A stretch of DNA of 64,000 nucleotides from Pomphorhynchus laevis (lineage: Eukaryota; Acanthocephala; Palaeacanthocephala; Echinorhynchida; Pomphorhynchidae): positions 62,001 through 126,000 of the forward strand of contig WNNJ02002244.1 of assembly GCA_012934845.2 (NCBI GenBank), in the 5' to 3' direction. Numbering within the stretch: position 1 is the first letter of the stretch; each line of letters opens with the position of its first letter. A model generated the notes under the pieces. The model worked only from the letters and a program-made list of their open reading frames with translations, did no database searches and had not been told where the DNA came from. Positions 30,154 to 42,799 of this stretch are shown here, one piece after another. The position numbers and the translations under genes were made by a program.

Positions 30154-31282
30154 ATGGGCAGACGTAAGGGAAACGACATTCCTGAATTCATATCAAGACA
30201 AGTAGGATGTGATGGTGATGGCTGCAATGTCTGGACTACAGTAACTGTACCACATAAAGATGCTGATACATTGAGTAGAAGAAAATTCAAATGTGGTTTT
30301 TGTACTGCGTCAATCGTATTTTGTAGTTCATTGACATCAGCAAAGGACAATGATCATTTTAACTTAAAGACACGTAGGTTTCAAGAACAAATTATTGACA
30401 AAGAATCTAGCATATGCCAGAGCAAAATCACTACGCCGATGTCGTTACACGTCAATTCAAATAAGGAACCAGACGTAATAGATGCTTCAAGTTCGACTCG
30501 CATTTGGACACGAGGACATAAACATTCACGGACGGTGTATAAACAAAGAAGAAATATCAATGACAGCACTGTGATGGCAAACGACAAGGATAAAGTTACA
30601 CCTTAGAATATTCCTAAATGGCCTTCACCTTTATCTGACATATTCGCGGAACACAGTCCTAAGAACCACAATATATTGATTTCTACTCATGTTCGACCAA
30701 AGAATGTATTGAAGCAGCCTTTAAGTAGAACGCAGACAAGATACGATGATGGAGTGTGCAATGATGTGGCAGTCGGAAATGAAAATGAACTGAAATCCAA
30801 GGATTTGACAAATAAGACATTTGTTGAAATTATCAATATTAGGAATCGTGCTAGAAACAGAAATAATTGCGTAATTTTTGCTAACATCACTGAATCTTCT
30901 GTAGACAACGTTCAGACCCGTGTGGATGATGACGTAGTTTCTATTCATAAGGTCTTTTCGGATATATTCGTTCAGGGTGAAGAGGATATTGCGCGTATTC
31001 TCAATGTCAAAAGCTTATTTTGTCTTGGTAAAAAAAGCACAACATAAACCACGATTACTTAAAGTAGTATTTGATTCTGCAGATAATACAAGATCAGTTT
31101 TAGCTAGAGGTTATCGCTTGAAAGGTAAGACGACAAAAAATTTTAAAGATCTCTCGGTTGAGGAAAGATTGTTGCTTAATAATGCTCGTGCTAATCTAGC
31201 ATTTAGAAGATCGAATGGAGAGACTGATCTAATGATAAGAAATTTTCGAGTAGTTCGTCGGCGACCATTCGTGCGTTGGTGA
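30154..31282 (+). pseudogene. LINE D ORF1: zinc finger plus RRM-like RNA-binding protein
   Basis: One frame runs from ATG 30154 with a TAG at 30604-30606, and a one-base slip in an A-run near 31030 moves it to a second frame that ends at 31282. The N-terminus has a Cys-rich finger (VGCDGDGCNVWTTVTVP and FKCGFC, residues about 16-50) like the PHD-type finger of CR1 ORF1 proteins. The C-terminal half has an RRM-like domain (NNCVIFANITESSVDNVQTR, LGKKAQHKPRLLKVVFDS, ARGYRLKGK) and a basic tail (MIRNFRVVRRRPFVRW). The protein would bind the element RNA and form the ribonucleoprotein particle. Two simple lesions separate it from an intact frame of about 376 codons. Confidence 0.8.
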
Positions 31283-31299
31283 GTTTGAAGAGTTCTTCG

Positions 31300-34200
31300 A
31301 GGGATTCCATGCTACAATTAGGAAATCTAGCGCGCATTGATATCACATCCAACATTACTACTCAATTACCCTCTGCTTCTGGTATTAGTGTCGCCTATAC
31401 TAATTTAAGGAGTATTTTACCAAAATTTGATGAACTTAAGGCATGAGTCATCTTAAATAAATCAGCGATCCTGGCTCTCACTGAAACATGGCTGCATCGT
31501 GATATCCCCGATGGTTTAATTGCTATTATGGGATATAATTTGGTGAGAGCTGATAGAGAGAGTCTCGGAAGGGTGGAGGTGTTGCGCTATATATTACGAC
31601 ATCCTTAAACATTACTTCCACTCGTAATTTTAAAAATGAACTGGGCACGTGTGAGTTTCTCTCAGTCATTGTTTCACACTTCGGAGGTCCCTTAGGTATT
31701 GCCGTATGCTACAGGTCGCCGCAATCATCCGTATTGAGTCATGAATTCTCTACACTAATTAGTCACAGTTCTGAGCTTGAAGAATATCTACTAGTTGGCG
31801 ATTTTAATATACCCTCAGCTGGTCACATCGGGAATTATGTTTTGGATAGTAGTTCTTCCAAGTCAGATGTGGATTTGTGGAATTTTCTTACAAATGATCT
31901 CATGTTAGTGCAACATGTGCAGTCGCCCACCAGATTCGCGCAAAACCAGGAATCTTGTCTAGATTTGGTATTTTCCAAATTAATTACAAGTGTGGGTAAT
32001 ATGAGCTATCAGAGTCCTATTGGATTGATCGATCATTGCATGATCTTACTCAATTATTTTTATAGGTGTATGATCCCAAAACTGGAAAATTTGATAGTGT
32101 CGAAAAGATCTTGGCAACAAATTGATGAAGACTCATTACGAGAGGCGGCACTAAGAACATCATTCAACTGTGCTAGTGAATACATTGAGGTAAGGTGGCA
32201 TGTTATTAAATCAGGCTTAGTAGCTCTTGCAGATGAGTTTGCACCACTCCGTAGAGTACCAAAAAGTAAAGCTAAATACCCTCCTTGGTTTGACACTGAA
32301 TTGCGATATGCTCTCAAACATAGGAATCGTCTATTTGAACTAAGGTGTCATCAGAATAATTTTAAAGAGCGGTATACAATGTTCCGAAATTTCGTCAATC
32401 GCCTTAAGATTACAAAAAGGCAAAGTTTTGAAGATCAATTAGCTTTACAAATTGATACAGAACCAAAAAAATTTTGGGCTTATGTGAAAGGATCCAGAGC
32501 TCTGCTACCAGCTATTTCATCTTTAAGAGACGGTAACACTCGAGTGACATCGCCAGACAGCATGGCAGAATTGTTTGCATCCGCTTTTGAGCTGACATAA
32601 TAGATGCTTTCTCTAGCATGTGGAGATACAGCATCACAACAGATAGAAATTGGTTCTCCAGTTTTAACGATAACAGCACATGAGGTTTTTGTTGAATTGG
32701 CTAGGTTATCTAGATCATCAGCGGCAGGCCCCGATGATATTCACCCCCAACTTCTTAAGTTACTTGCTCCTGTTCTGGCTGAGCCATTAGCCTCCATATT
32801 TGAGCTGAGCTTGCGCATTTCAAAGTTACCTGCTGCCTGGAAAAAAGCGATTGTAGTACCAATTTATAAAAATGGTGAAAAAGATGATCCGAATAACTAT
32901 AGGGCAATAAGTCTAACTAGTGTTGTATGCAGTGATTGAGCGCATACTAAACAGACGCATATATGATCATTTGAGTTCGCTGAGAATTCTCAATAATGCA
33001 CAGCATGGATTTCGCCCTCGGCGTTCATGTCTTACAAACTTATTACATGCTCGTGAAGATTGGGTTGGGCATGTTGCTAACGGGTACTGTATCGACGTAA
33101 TATTTATTGACTTTAGTCGGGCTTTTGATAGGGTGCCCCACAAAATGCTAATTTCCACCCTTGAGTCTTATAAAGTCAATCGCTCCATTATAAGCTGGAT
33201 TCAAGATTTTCTTAAAGATAGATCCTTGGCTGTGCGTGTAGGTCAATGCCTATCGTCTTATCGTCCTATCACCTCAGGAGTACCACAGGGATCAGTCTTA
33301 GGACCCTTGTTGTTTAAAATATTTATAAATCAGCTACTAGATTTAATTGACGATTGTAGTGTTTTAGCTTTTGCCGACGATGTAAAGGTATGGAAATTGA
33401 TTAAAACCAACAAGGATCGAAATGACTTTCAAAATATCCTAAACATTGTTTATCGATGGTCTTTAAACACTGGAATTTCATTAAATATTAAAAAGTGTGC
33501 ACATATGAGATTAGGTCATAGCAATGTGAGCCAAGAATATTTTATTGGCGATGAGTTTGTTGTTTTCACGCAGTCCATTCTGGATCTTGGTATAATTGTT
33601 CAAAACAATCTGAAAACACGTGCTAACACTGATAGGATTTGTAACGCAGCAAGAATAATGACCTATATTGTCAAAAATTGCTTTAAAGATTTATCTCCCG
33701 TTTGTGTTGTGCGTTTATATAATGCTCTTATAAGACCGATATTAGAATATGTGTTGCCAGTAGTCTTTCCGTGTACGCGTACAGAACTTGATCAATTAGA
33801 GCGCATACTTCGACGGTTTACGAAATTATGTTCTCAGGTACGATATCTTCCCTATGAGGTACGAATAAAAAGTTTGAATATGCCGACAGTGCGTGAAAGG
33901 TTCCTTCTTTTCGACCTTCTAGCTATGTATCGACTAGTTAATAAAGATGAAAATTTTCCAGCAAATAGAGTTGAACTCAATGAACGGGATGGACGTAGAG
34001 GGCACTCGAAAGTACTAGTAGTACATGAGCACGGAAAATACCCTCGTCATTTCCGACTGTCTCATCGAGCGGTGAATATTTGGAATCGTCTTCCAGTTGA
34101 TGTCGTTGCGGTGCATACAATCAATGAATTTAAATCCAATATAAAGAGCTGGATTCGAAATGAGAACGAATGGTGGTTGCTGCAGTACCCATGGTTCTGA
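31300..34200 (+). pseudogene. LINE D ORF2: APE endonuclease plus RT, few lesions
   Basis: The endonuclease starts with SVAYTNLRSILPKFDELKA, a TGA at 31444, then LALTETWLH, and after a frameshift near 31570 continues GGVALYITTS, AVCYRSPQSS, LLVGDFNIPS, SCLDLVFSKL and LIDHCMI. After a TAA-TAG pair (32598-32603) the same frame goes on with SRSSAAGPDDIHPQLLK and ISLTSVV. A further frameshift near 32930 leads into a 426-codon open frame with HGFRPRRSC, FIDFSRAFDRVPH, SGVPQGSVLGPLLF, AFADDVKVW (FADD at 33370-33381) and the C-terminal AVNIWNRLPVDVV. All catalytic residues I can check are present. The enzyme performs target-primed reverse transcription. Lineage: CR1/Jockey-type. Confidence 0.85.
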
Positions 34201-34254
34201 TATATATACTGAACGATTTTTTTTCTTGTATTTATTTGTTTTTTTTATGTGAGC

Positions 34255-34297
34255 GGTCAAAACAGCCTTATGGCTATGACCTGTATTAATAATAATA
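34255..34297 (+). other. 3'-terminal hairpin and (TAA)n tail of LINE D
   Basis: GGTCA pairs with TGACC, enclosing AGCC-TTAT-GGCT, followed by TAATAATAATA. Such hairpins with short microsatellite tails are the RT recognition ends of CR1-type elements. Confidence 0.7.
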
Positions 34298-34299
34298 CG

Positions 34300-35906
34300 G
34301 AAATTAATTGAGAAACTTTGTTACTCCGCCTCCCATAAAACCAAAACCTTTTAGAATGTCTAGTAACTGAATTCACCAAGAACATAAGATATTCTCTCCG
34401 TTTTGAAATTCTTAATATCATAAAGCTAGTACATAAGAACTTGTATTGTGGTATAAGAGATTTATCTTCTAAAGACATTTTGAACATACTGTTACATGCC
34501 TTTAAAATTTTTCTCAATTCTAAATCATACCACACTGATTTTTGCTTTTTTGATTTTGTCAACAGCCGTAAGAGGCGCAAACTTATTTGAAATATGTATT
34601 AGTTTGTCTCTTATTGCTTTCCAACTAACTTCCACATCTAGGCCGTAGAAGCTAACATTGAGGAAGTCGGTATATTGCAAAAGACCTACTTAGTCGACCT
34701 AATTCTAGAGGCGTCTTACTAACCGATTTTCCATATCTTTTATCCGACTACCATCCGAAAATTTGATACAGAAGAACAAAATCCAATAGTTGAAATTGTA
34801 ATGTGAAGTCAGAATATTCTTTAGACGATCATTAAAATCGGGAGATCCTGTGGATCTATAGATGAGTCCTAAACGAAATCGCCCAGTACCTAGTAAAATT
34901 TCAGTCAGGATACATTCAACTATCTTATATGTGTTTGCGTACCGAACAATGCCAATGACTGAGGCAGAATTAGTGATGTAAAGAGCAACATCTCCGCGCC
35001 TACCTTGACACCTGTCTGGCCTTAAGATTTGATAACCACTAATATCAATCATGCTATCTGAGATATTATGATTAAGCTAGTTTTAAAATGTAAAAATTTT
35101 TTTTATTTTAATATCAAAATAAGAACTTTGTGACAAAATTTGCAAAACATACAGGTTAGAAAGAAAACAACGTTTATTTGTATATGCGATAGAAGAGTAC
35201 CAATAAGACACTGGGTAACGATGACCAATGATAACGTTACTAAAATCCACAAGTAAACTTTGAGCATTTAGGATCCCTGCACGATTTACAATACAATCAA
35301 GAACCAGCAAAAAAAGCTCATCTGCAAAATACCCGAAAATTATTGATTGTTAAATCAGTCTAACTATCCGCTTCATGTCGATTTAACTCGCTGCGGGTAT
35401 CAACAAGTTTCTGACGCTGATTCCGATATGTCCCAAAGTATCCGTCAACCGCATCCTTTTAGTCTATAACCGCACCCAATAATGAATTTTGCCTCATCAG
35501 GAGATACCATAACAATCTTCTGAAATCTAGATTTACCAGCCTCAGAGCGTTTTCCTAAGCTAAATAGTCTATTTACAAACAAATTAAACAACAACTCATT
35601 TTCAGAAACATCAAATAGTTTGAAAATAATACACCTGATTGGGGATATATTATCATCCAAACGATTGTGAGATTCGATTTTGTTTGGCTCCGGCAATCCC
35701 GCAAAGATGACAAATTTAGACCTATTAACTTCATCATGACATATTAGTGACCTTTTACCGGAATAGTTAGTGGAATTCAAGCTGTGCGGATTCTCCAAGA
35801 CGTCGTACTCGTTGTTAACACGCTTTCTTTGAGAAAGCTTGGATGGAGAAAGCTTAGGAGAATGTGAATTAGAATGTGAAGTATAATCACTCCACAGAAA
35901 TCGCAT
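34300..35906 (-). mobile_element. LINE family E, 5' half of a LINE D relative, degenerate
   Basis: On the minus strand: an ORF1 (35906-35445) with FVIFAGLPEPNKIESHNRLD, FNLFVNRLFSLGKRSEAG and FIIGCGYRLKG, which parallels the RRM-like part of LINE D ORF1; endonuclease pieces (ILNAQSLLVDFSNVIIGHR near 35250, DISGYQILRPDRCQGRRGD and GLIYRSTGSPDFNDRL near 34850-35045); and an endonuclease-RT linker (KSVWYDLELRKIL, ISKRREYLMFL, 34580-34330). The RT itself is missing: sequence switches to the LINE D tail at about 34300. The LINE C copy at 35.88 kb cuts into its ORF1. D and E therefore face each other 3'-end to 3'-end. Confidence 0.7.
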
Positions 35907-37078
35907 GCATAAAAGTGTACAACGACTTACTTATTTCTCGATACAAGGCTCGATATAGTGTTCTCATCTCCCTCGACCTCTCCTCCGCATTCGACATTGT
36001 CGACCACTCCGTTCTCCTTTCTCGCCTTCGTTATGATTACGGCTTTTCTTCCTCCTCCGTAGCATGGTTTGCCTCATATCTATCCGACCGTTCCTTTCGT
36101 GTCTGTTCTAATTCATCATCTTCCCCTCCCATCCCTATTTTTTGCGGGGTCCCACAAGGTTCAGTCCTAGGTCCCCTCCTTTTCTCTCTTCCGCTTGGCG
36201 ATCTCTCTCCGTTTATCAAACCTTACTCCTTTAACGTCATGCAATACGCCGATGACATTTTCATCTATGCTCATGCACCCGCACATCGCATACACGATAT
36301 CGGCATTTCTGCCTCCAACTGTCTTTCTTCTATCTACAAACGTCTCTCCAATCTCCATCTCGTTCTAAACCCGAAAAGTCCAAAATAATGTGGATTTTCC
36401 CCCGTAAACCAAACATATCTCCTCCCACTGTATATTTTGCCTCATCGATCATTCCCATAGTCCACAATCTCACTTTTTTAGGCTTCCATTTCGATGATCA
36501 ACTTTCCCTTAAACACTTCGTCCGTGACAAGGTCCGCTTATCTAACTTAATTCTCCGTGACATCTGCCGTATCCGCCCCCTTATCGACTTCCGTTCTTGT
36601 ATGTCTCTTCTTTCATCGCTTCTTTTCCCTAAAATCGATTACCGCCTTAGCCTTTTCGCCAATTATCCAAAATCCATCATCCTACCCCTACAACGAATAA
36701 TCTACACCGATGTTCGAGTGCTCTTTCGTCTCTCTTCGCTTCGACCACACATCCACATATTTTGCCCAACTCTCCTGGCTCACCATCCACATCCGCATCA
36801 AACTCCGCCTTCTTCTCCTTACTTTTCGTCTCATCGCTGTCGGTTCCCCATCGTTCATCAACCTTCCTTTCTTAGACGACACTCGCCCCACCTCGCTATC
36901 GCTGCGTTCCCGTCATACCCTCTTACTCCACGTTCCTAATTACTCCAACAAATACGGTCTCCGATCCTTCCTCGTCGCCGCCTCACTCGCCTGGAATCTA
37001 CTCCCTCTCGACGTCCGCCGCGCCCCCTCCTTTATCACATTCAAACACCTCCTCCGTTCACACCTTCTCGACACCTAA
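35876..37078 (+). pseudogene. LINE C RT gene, 5'-truncated, frameshifted
   Basis: Frame 1 (35876-36388) has SLDLSSAFDIVDHSVLL, GVPQGSVLGPLLFS and MQYADDIFIYAHAPAHR (YADD at 36245-36256, intact), then a one-base slip. Frame 2 (36388-36700) has ILPHRSFP-region text and SNLILRDICRIRPLID. Frame 3 (to 37078) has the thumb and C-terminus: INLPFLDDTRPTSLSLRS, NKYGLRSFLVAASLAWNLL and FKHLLRSHLLDT with the natural stop. Fingers N-terminal to HSTEIA, the endonuclease and ORF1 are lost by truncation, as is usual for LINE insertions. Confidence 0.85.
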
Positions 37079-37145
37079 TTTACAGTTTTGTTTTGTTGTG
37101 GTCATGTAAACGTGCGCTGGCACGCATTTGCCACGTTAAAATAAA
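35876..37145 (+). mobile_element. LINE family C, copy 3 (5'-truncated)
   Basis: The element starts in the RT fingers (HSTEIACIKVYNDLLISRYK) inside LINE E ORF1 and runs to the family 3' hairpin (CGTGC-gctg-GCACG, 37111-37124), CATTTGCCACG and a TTTTTT-rich tail. Of the three copies it has the best-preserved coding sequence. Confidence 0.85.
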
Positions 37146-37199
37146 TCTTTTTTAAAAGTATTGAGTTACATCATGTACGATAATACATGTACGATTTGC

Positions 37200-38720
37200 G
37201 TAGATACTATTTGTTTTAATTTTCTAATACAGTCGTTGTAGCTTCGATGAAATGTGGACACCATATGTTTCGCCATTATTTGTAAAATCTTGTTATCAAA
37301 TGTCCTGCAGCAACAGCTGTAGAAAAAATCATTCGGTTAAATGTGTTGCATTCAACTATCTCTATTCGCTCTGAATAATTTTGTCTCTTCCTATTTTCAC
37401 GGTACATAAATGTGCATATGTTAGCAAACGACTGCTCTGTCATAATTCCGTCAAGTTCATTAAATGCTATATCCACTCTGGTATTTTTATTCCTTATTGT
37501 TCTGAGTGTCTCAAAAGTGACTGTATCCGGTACATTCGTCAAAATTGATTACCACACATAGCGGATCTCTTGCAATAATATCCCTGACAATGTTATGTCG
37601 AATTATAATCATACCATTAGTCTTGCACGATATGACATTGTAACATTAACATTTCCTCACTTTTTCCTAGTGGTCTTTTTACTAAATCACATCTCCCTTC
37701 CATTGCATCGTGAAACTCGGGTTTTTACAGCAATCCTAGAATAGATCGATAGGATGTAACCATGAAGAAACTCCCTTTGCACTAGCATTTATAAGAATTA
37801 TTTTCATATCGCGTTTTGACGAATCTGTTAAATGATTTTGTTCACTGATTGTTCGTGCTTGACTAGATCTTCGAATTTGATCCATTACTTTTGCTGTCTC
37901 ATTCGCAAATCCGCTCCTGTTATACCTTCCAAAATAAATAAACATATTAATTTTGAATTATGAAATTCGATATCTCCGTGTTTACTGGGGTCACGTATTC
38001 CCAATCCGTTTATCGCAGAGGCATTCTTACGCATAATCTCCAATGTAGCTGCTTTAAAATTTTACTCTATTGGTAATTATCTTCATTTCTGTGTCTTTGA
38101 AATAATTTGCACAATCTTGAGGTTCTCCACCTTGCATTAACAGTGCACATTTTCAGGATTTATGTAATACTCATGTCTTGGTCCTAATTCTAATATATCC
38201 TTTCATATACTCTCTTGTCATACAATGTATCAACACATTCCAAATCGTCTGCATACCACCTGTGAATGATTCCGGGGGTTATTTATTCTAAAAGTTGAAT
38301 TAGAAGTGAGATAGCCACAAAAGTCGGCATAGACAAATGATCTCATTGTGTGAATCCCTCTGAGGAAAATAAGATGTCCCCTTGTGCTGTAAGATTGGTC
38401 TTCTCGATGTAGATGCTACAAAGAACTTTTGGAAACACACGTGTTTGAAGGTAAGCATCCGGTTGATAAGATTAAATGCATTGTCTGCATCAAGTAGTTG
38501 CGCACAATTTCTATGCGAAACTTCAAAGACGGTCTGATCGAGTGAACGGCTGTTTCCGTTTCACAACGATGACCTGTACAAAGTTGTAAAGGACCGCACG
38601 CCTCTGACAAGTCATTTTGCACGATTAACTATATTGATTTACCAATTATTCTTTTCACTACTTCGACAATGCCAATCGGACGAACCCAGGACAACGACAT
38701 ATCAGTTATTTAAATAATAA
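37200..38720 (-). pseudogene. RT-nuclease element, RT palm to nuclease, copy 3
   Basis: On the minus strand from about 38620: LQLCTGHRCETETAVHSI (the RT block that in the family reads QLCAGQ..G.EAA.HAM), SYSTRGHLIFLRGIH, LGPRHEYYINPEN, NGLGIRDPSKHGDIEF, then the spacer MDQIRRSSQARTISEQ with SSWLHPIDLF, RHNIVRDIIARDPLCVV, and finally NTRVDIAFNEL, YRENRKRQNYSERIEIVE and NTFNRMIFSTAVAAG. The order RT, spacer, nuclease-like domain is the same as in intact relatives I know from cnidarian and other invertebrate genomes. Many stops and frame changes show long decay. I cannot place the family more exactly without a search. Confidence 0.6.
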
Positions 38721-39355
38721 TGGCGAATTACATAATTGTTCTGATAGTGCATGTGATTCATGTCTAAATGATGAGGCCGTGGAAATCCAGAAAACTACGT
38801 CAGTCCCTTACGGATCAGCTGATCATCTTGTCGATTTCGCTGCCATAATTATATCTTTGGTAATTCGAGAAGCCTAGCTTTATTGTGTTCTACTTAGTTC
38901 TGCAGTAGACACTACAGTATGCAGTCTTCTTAAATTTCGGATGCACTTGAATGTACTTTTTTAATATTTCCAAAACAGTGTTTTCTCTGCCAAATCACTC
39001 AAATCCAGAACGCTCACTTTCATTGTTTCTCCCTGCAATAGTATACTATCTCTGTCAATCATTCCATTTCTGACAAATTTAGAAACGCTTGCTGAGTTCA
39101 CGCATGTTTATCCTTTTTTTTGTGATATAGTATAAACATTTTGCTTAACAATATCGATCCTCGACCATCAAATCATACATACAATTTCAATCCCATAATT
39201 TTGCCCATCTTTCCAGCGTCTTTCGAATTAAACTGATATTACGAGTTTCAATTATTTGCAAAATGAGTTTGAACATTACCCTAAAATTGCGTTTGTCTTT
39301 TATTGAATTCGTTAAGTACTTCTAACATCTGTAAATGGTTGATAATGATCCATAA
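38721..39355. other. No recognised gene
   Basis: A plus-strand peptide NCSDSACDSCLNDEA near 38740 is Cys-rich but isolated. Nothing else stands out. Confidence 0.35.
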
Positions 39356-39359
39356 TTGA

Positions 39360-39565
39360 TAAAGAATTATTGGAGATGGATCAAAAAATGGGAAAATTTT
39401 ATTTAATATTTCGCTAACCTTTGTTAGCATCTTCAGAAAAGTTTTGATAATTACTAGTAATTACTGGTAAATTAGATAATGTTTTGAAGATGCTAACAGA
39501 TATTAGAGAAATATCAAATAAATTTTTCCCATTTTTGATCCAGCTAAAATAATACTTCTGATACT
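39360..39565. repeat. Foldback: imperfect inverted repeat of about 60 bp with an inner 16-bp perfect stem
   Basis: TGTTAGCATCTTCA (about 39423-39436) pairs with TGAAGATGCTAACA (about 39482-39497), and the outer sequences AAAATGGGAAAATTTTATTT and AAATAAATTTTTCCCATTTT are also complementary. The CTGAAGATGCTAACAAAGG word resembles tails of Penelope-like elements. The open frame 39644-39414 on the minus strand overlaps it and is of unknown meaning. Confidence 0.6.
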
Positions 39566-39659
39566 TTTCGTATGATATATTTCTCGCTTTGCATTGTGGT
39601 AGGTGAAACAAGTTTGGAATCCATTGTATTACCTCGTCATACAAAGATTTAATGTTGCC

Positions 39660-40090
39660 ATTAATTTTTGTTGATTATTACATTTCGTTGTGATTTGACA
39701 CTAATATTTGGCCTAACGTGCTGTCGACTTTAAATTTGCTTTCTTAATTGTTGATGAGCTTAGTTTGGCAGATCCAGCTTCATAGATCGTAGATCATGTT
39801 GCATAAATTGTCGACCCGCATTGTTAGTACAACAGAGTACTGTTTCTTTTTGCACATTGACAACCTTCGCATTTGGTTGCCTGTCCGCTGCACGACCAGC
39901 ACTTTAGATTTACTGAAAGCTTGCCCATTGGCATGTTCAACGTGATTATTAGCAGTCTCAAATTGGTTTGTTTTGTGATCATGAGGTTGCTTTGTGATGC
40001 TTAGGTTGTACAGTTTTAGGTTGTTTTGTGATCCTTAAATTGTATAGGTTGATGTTTATGTTGCCTTAGATTGTATAGGTTGTATAGTTG
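39660..40090. other. No recognised gene
   Basis: Contains a TTGT(A)TAGGTTG-type short repeat near 39990-40090; otherwise nothing. Confidence 0.4.
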
Positions 40091-40094
40091 TGAG

Positions 40095-40770
40095 TATATA
40101 AAAATATAAAAAATTTATATAAAATATATAATTTATAAATTATCTATTTTATAATTATATTAATTTTATAATATAATTTTATATTTTTTAATAAATATTA
40201 AATTTTTTATAAATATATAAATTTATATTTATATATAAACGTGCATAGACGTTTACGTTCCTGCACAATGGATCCTCCTCCAAAATAAATCAAGAAATTG
40301 ATTCCTTCAACAAACTCTTCAACAAATTACTCAACATCTTTTGTTTTCCCTCGACGTCTTGACACATTCCACTCATATACTTCCTCAAATTTCATAAACA
40401 AATTCAATTTTACATTTACTTTGCCTTCTTATTTGTTTTTACTTTATCTTTTACTTGAGCTTGTAAGCGCTCAACATTTTTTTAATTTTTTTTCGGACAA
40501 TAAATTTACAAAATAAAATTGTACAATAACAGGTCCCGTAAATGGGCCAATAAACAGGAATCAAGAAAATTAAATATAAAATATATAATTTATAAATTAT
40601 AATTTTATAATTATATTAATTTATATAAATTATATATTAATATAATTTTATATTTTTTTAATAAATATATAAAAATTTTATTTAAATATATTAATTTATA
40701 TTTATATATAAACGTGCAGGGTCGTCTACGTTCCTGCACAATGGATCCTCTTTTAAAATAATATCGAGTT
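40095..40770. repeat. Direct duplication of an AT-rich block with a terminal hairpin (two copies)
   Basis: 40100-40285 and 40570-40755 are similar and both end in AAACGTGCA..G.CGT.TACGTTCCTGCACAATGGATCCTC, in two parts: an arm GTGCA(GG) and its partner CCTGCAC, then AATGGATCCTC. In the second copy the arms are a perfect 7-bp stem. Between them a 73-codon frame ending near 40516 and the word GGTCCCGTAAATGGGCC (about 40532-40548) could be the end of another CR1-like element, but this is weak. Confidence 0.5.
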
Positions 40771-42790
40771 TTAAAATAATGATCTAGTTTCAAAATATTG
40801 ATCTAGTTTTAAACTTCGATCATTACGTTTTTTCTAAATCACCTTCAGTAATTTAAAATGTTCCTGCAATATTCCTTTACAGTCGAATTATGAGCTCAAA
40901 AAGAGGATGATGCAACTCGAGTGCGATAAAATGAAATTTTACTATTTCTAATTTTACTATATCTTATTTATATTATTATTTAAATTAAATTTAATGCAAA
41001 AAGAATTAAAATAAAAAATTCAAGTGTAATGATTTGTTTATACAAATTGACTGTCGATAATTATTAATCGCAATCATGAATTGTAATTTGAAATTATTAG
41101 TAAATTGTTACTTTTTAAAATTTATGTTTATAGATTTAAATATACAAAGCAAATTTCAGTAAAATTAAATTTAGTTAAAAGCTCCGAAATAATATCAGAA
41201 TACTGGAATTTTGTTACAATAGTTTTAAACTTCGATTTTGAGCACCGATGCCCCGCAACACAAAGATGACCCAAATGATATCGCTCCAGAGTTTTCTGAA
41301 CGATTTTTGAAAAAATTCAATTAATCCTATAAAAAATAGCAACAGATTAAAAAATTTCAGAATGAAATTTCAAAACGAATCATTCAATAGTTGATATTGG
41401 AATTCGAGTTTTACACCAAAAACTTAAAACTGAATCATGTGCTAAATTACGCGTATATTAGCATTTCAGGCTCATTGCACTTTGGCTTCAGAGCATAGCT
41501 AAATGCAAAAGTACGTAAGTGCAAAATTTACTGCATATTTTACTCACCTTCCTGTCGATTGTGAGTATACGTCTAACTTTGATAGACTAATATACACCTA
41601 AATACACTGATATTTCAATAAAATGAACCTACTTATTTAAACGGACATTACAATCCTTTTAATGCTAATCCTTTTAATCCTTTAATTATTTTAATACTAA
41701 ACAATTCCCTTCTACGTTTTAAATGAAATATTCGTTTCAAATGTTATTATATTGTCAACTAGTCATTAAAACTCACATTGTCAACTTTTCATTTTCAGTC
41801 TTTAGGCCAATATAAAGGATACTGAGGCGAGTAGCCCCCAATAGCTTTATATTATTTTACGTCCCCTTCCAGATCTGGTAGATTCGCTCGTCTTTAGAAC
41901 TTTCTACAGTGGAATTGACCACTGTGATTGTATTTTTTATGACTCACAGATATCTTAGACGACTGTAATTAGTACTCTAGGTAGTGAACTATGATAAGCA
42001 CTTTGCGTTGTGTAATGTCCTTGATCCGTGAGTAACGCTGATTTTTATGTTAATTTCTTTTATGTTACATTTAAGTTTAGTTTTATAAAAATAAAACTAA
42101 ATAAACTAAATAAAACATTATAGGTAATGACTAATTATTTTTAAGTTTCTAATATTTTCATCATACTCTAATGATAACAATAATAAAAACGTGATATTGA
42201 GATAAAATATATTGGTTTACCTCTCCAAGCTTATGAGACCGTTCGACGCTAACCAAAGAAGCGGGACTTCTAAACAGCACACATAAGCATTGATTCTTTA
42301 CGGCTTCATATTCAATTTCCCACTCAAAGCTAAATTATCGGTATTTAGAAATATTGAATTTAAATGTTTTAAATGTTTTATTAAATTGAAACTTCTTGTT
42401 AAAGTATCTTAAAAGCAAGTAATGAAATTTCGTGATTATTTATTCATTTTATATTTTTTAAATCATTTTTTTAATATTAAGCAATAGATATGGCAATATT
42501 TTAAGTTTACAATTCTCGAAAAGGCAATTATTCTCCAGAACAATTTGTGACACATTATTTTATTAAGCTAATTTAAAATAAATAAACCATCGCATCGAAA
42601 ATAGTGTAAAAATATTTAATAATTATTAATCTAATCCATTTATCAAAATTAGTAATCAAATCACTAATTCTGAGAAATGGATTACTATAATAATGTGTCA
42701 CAAATCGTTTTAGATAATAATTAAAATAATATTTATAATATTATATAATATTATATATATTATATAATTCGATAATGCTAATTGTCGAAT
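40771..42790. other. AT-rich, no recognised gene
   Basis: About 2 kb without coding or repeat signals I can support. A small hairpin ACAGTGG..CCACTGT lies near 41906-41930. Confidence 0.4.
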
Positions 42791-42799
42791 TAATATTCT

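Larger units (their letters stand above)
29970..34300 (+). mobile_element. LINE family D, near full-length CR1/Jockey-type element
   Basis: The order is: a 5' untranslated region with short tandem CGATTACA-type repeats (29980-30075), ORF1 (30154-31282), ORF2 (about 31300-34200), and a 3' untranslated region ending in a hairpin (34255-34281) and a TAATAATAATA tail at about 34287-34297. The few frame breaks allow most of the element to be read. Confidence 0.85.
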
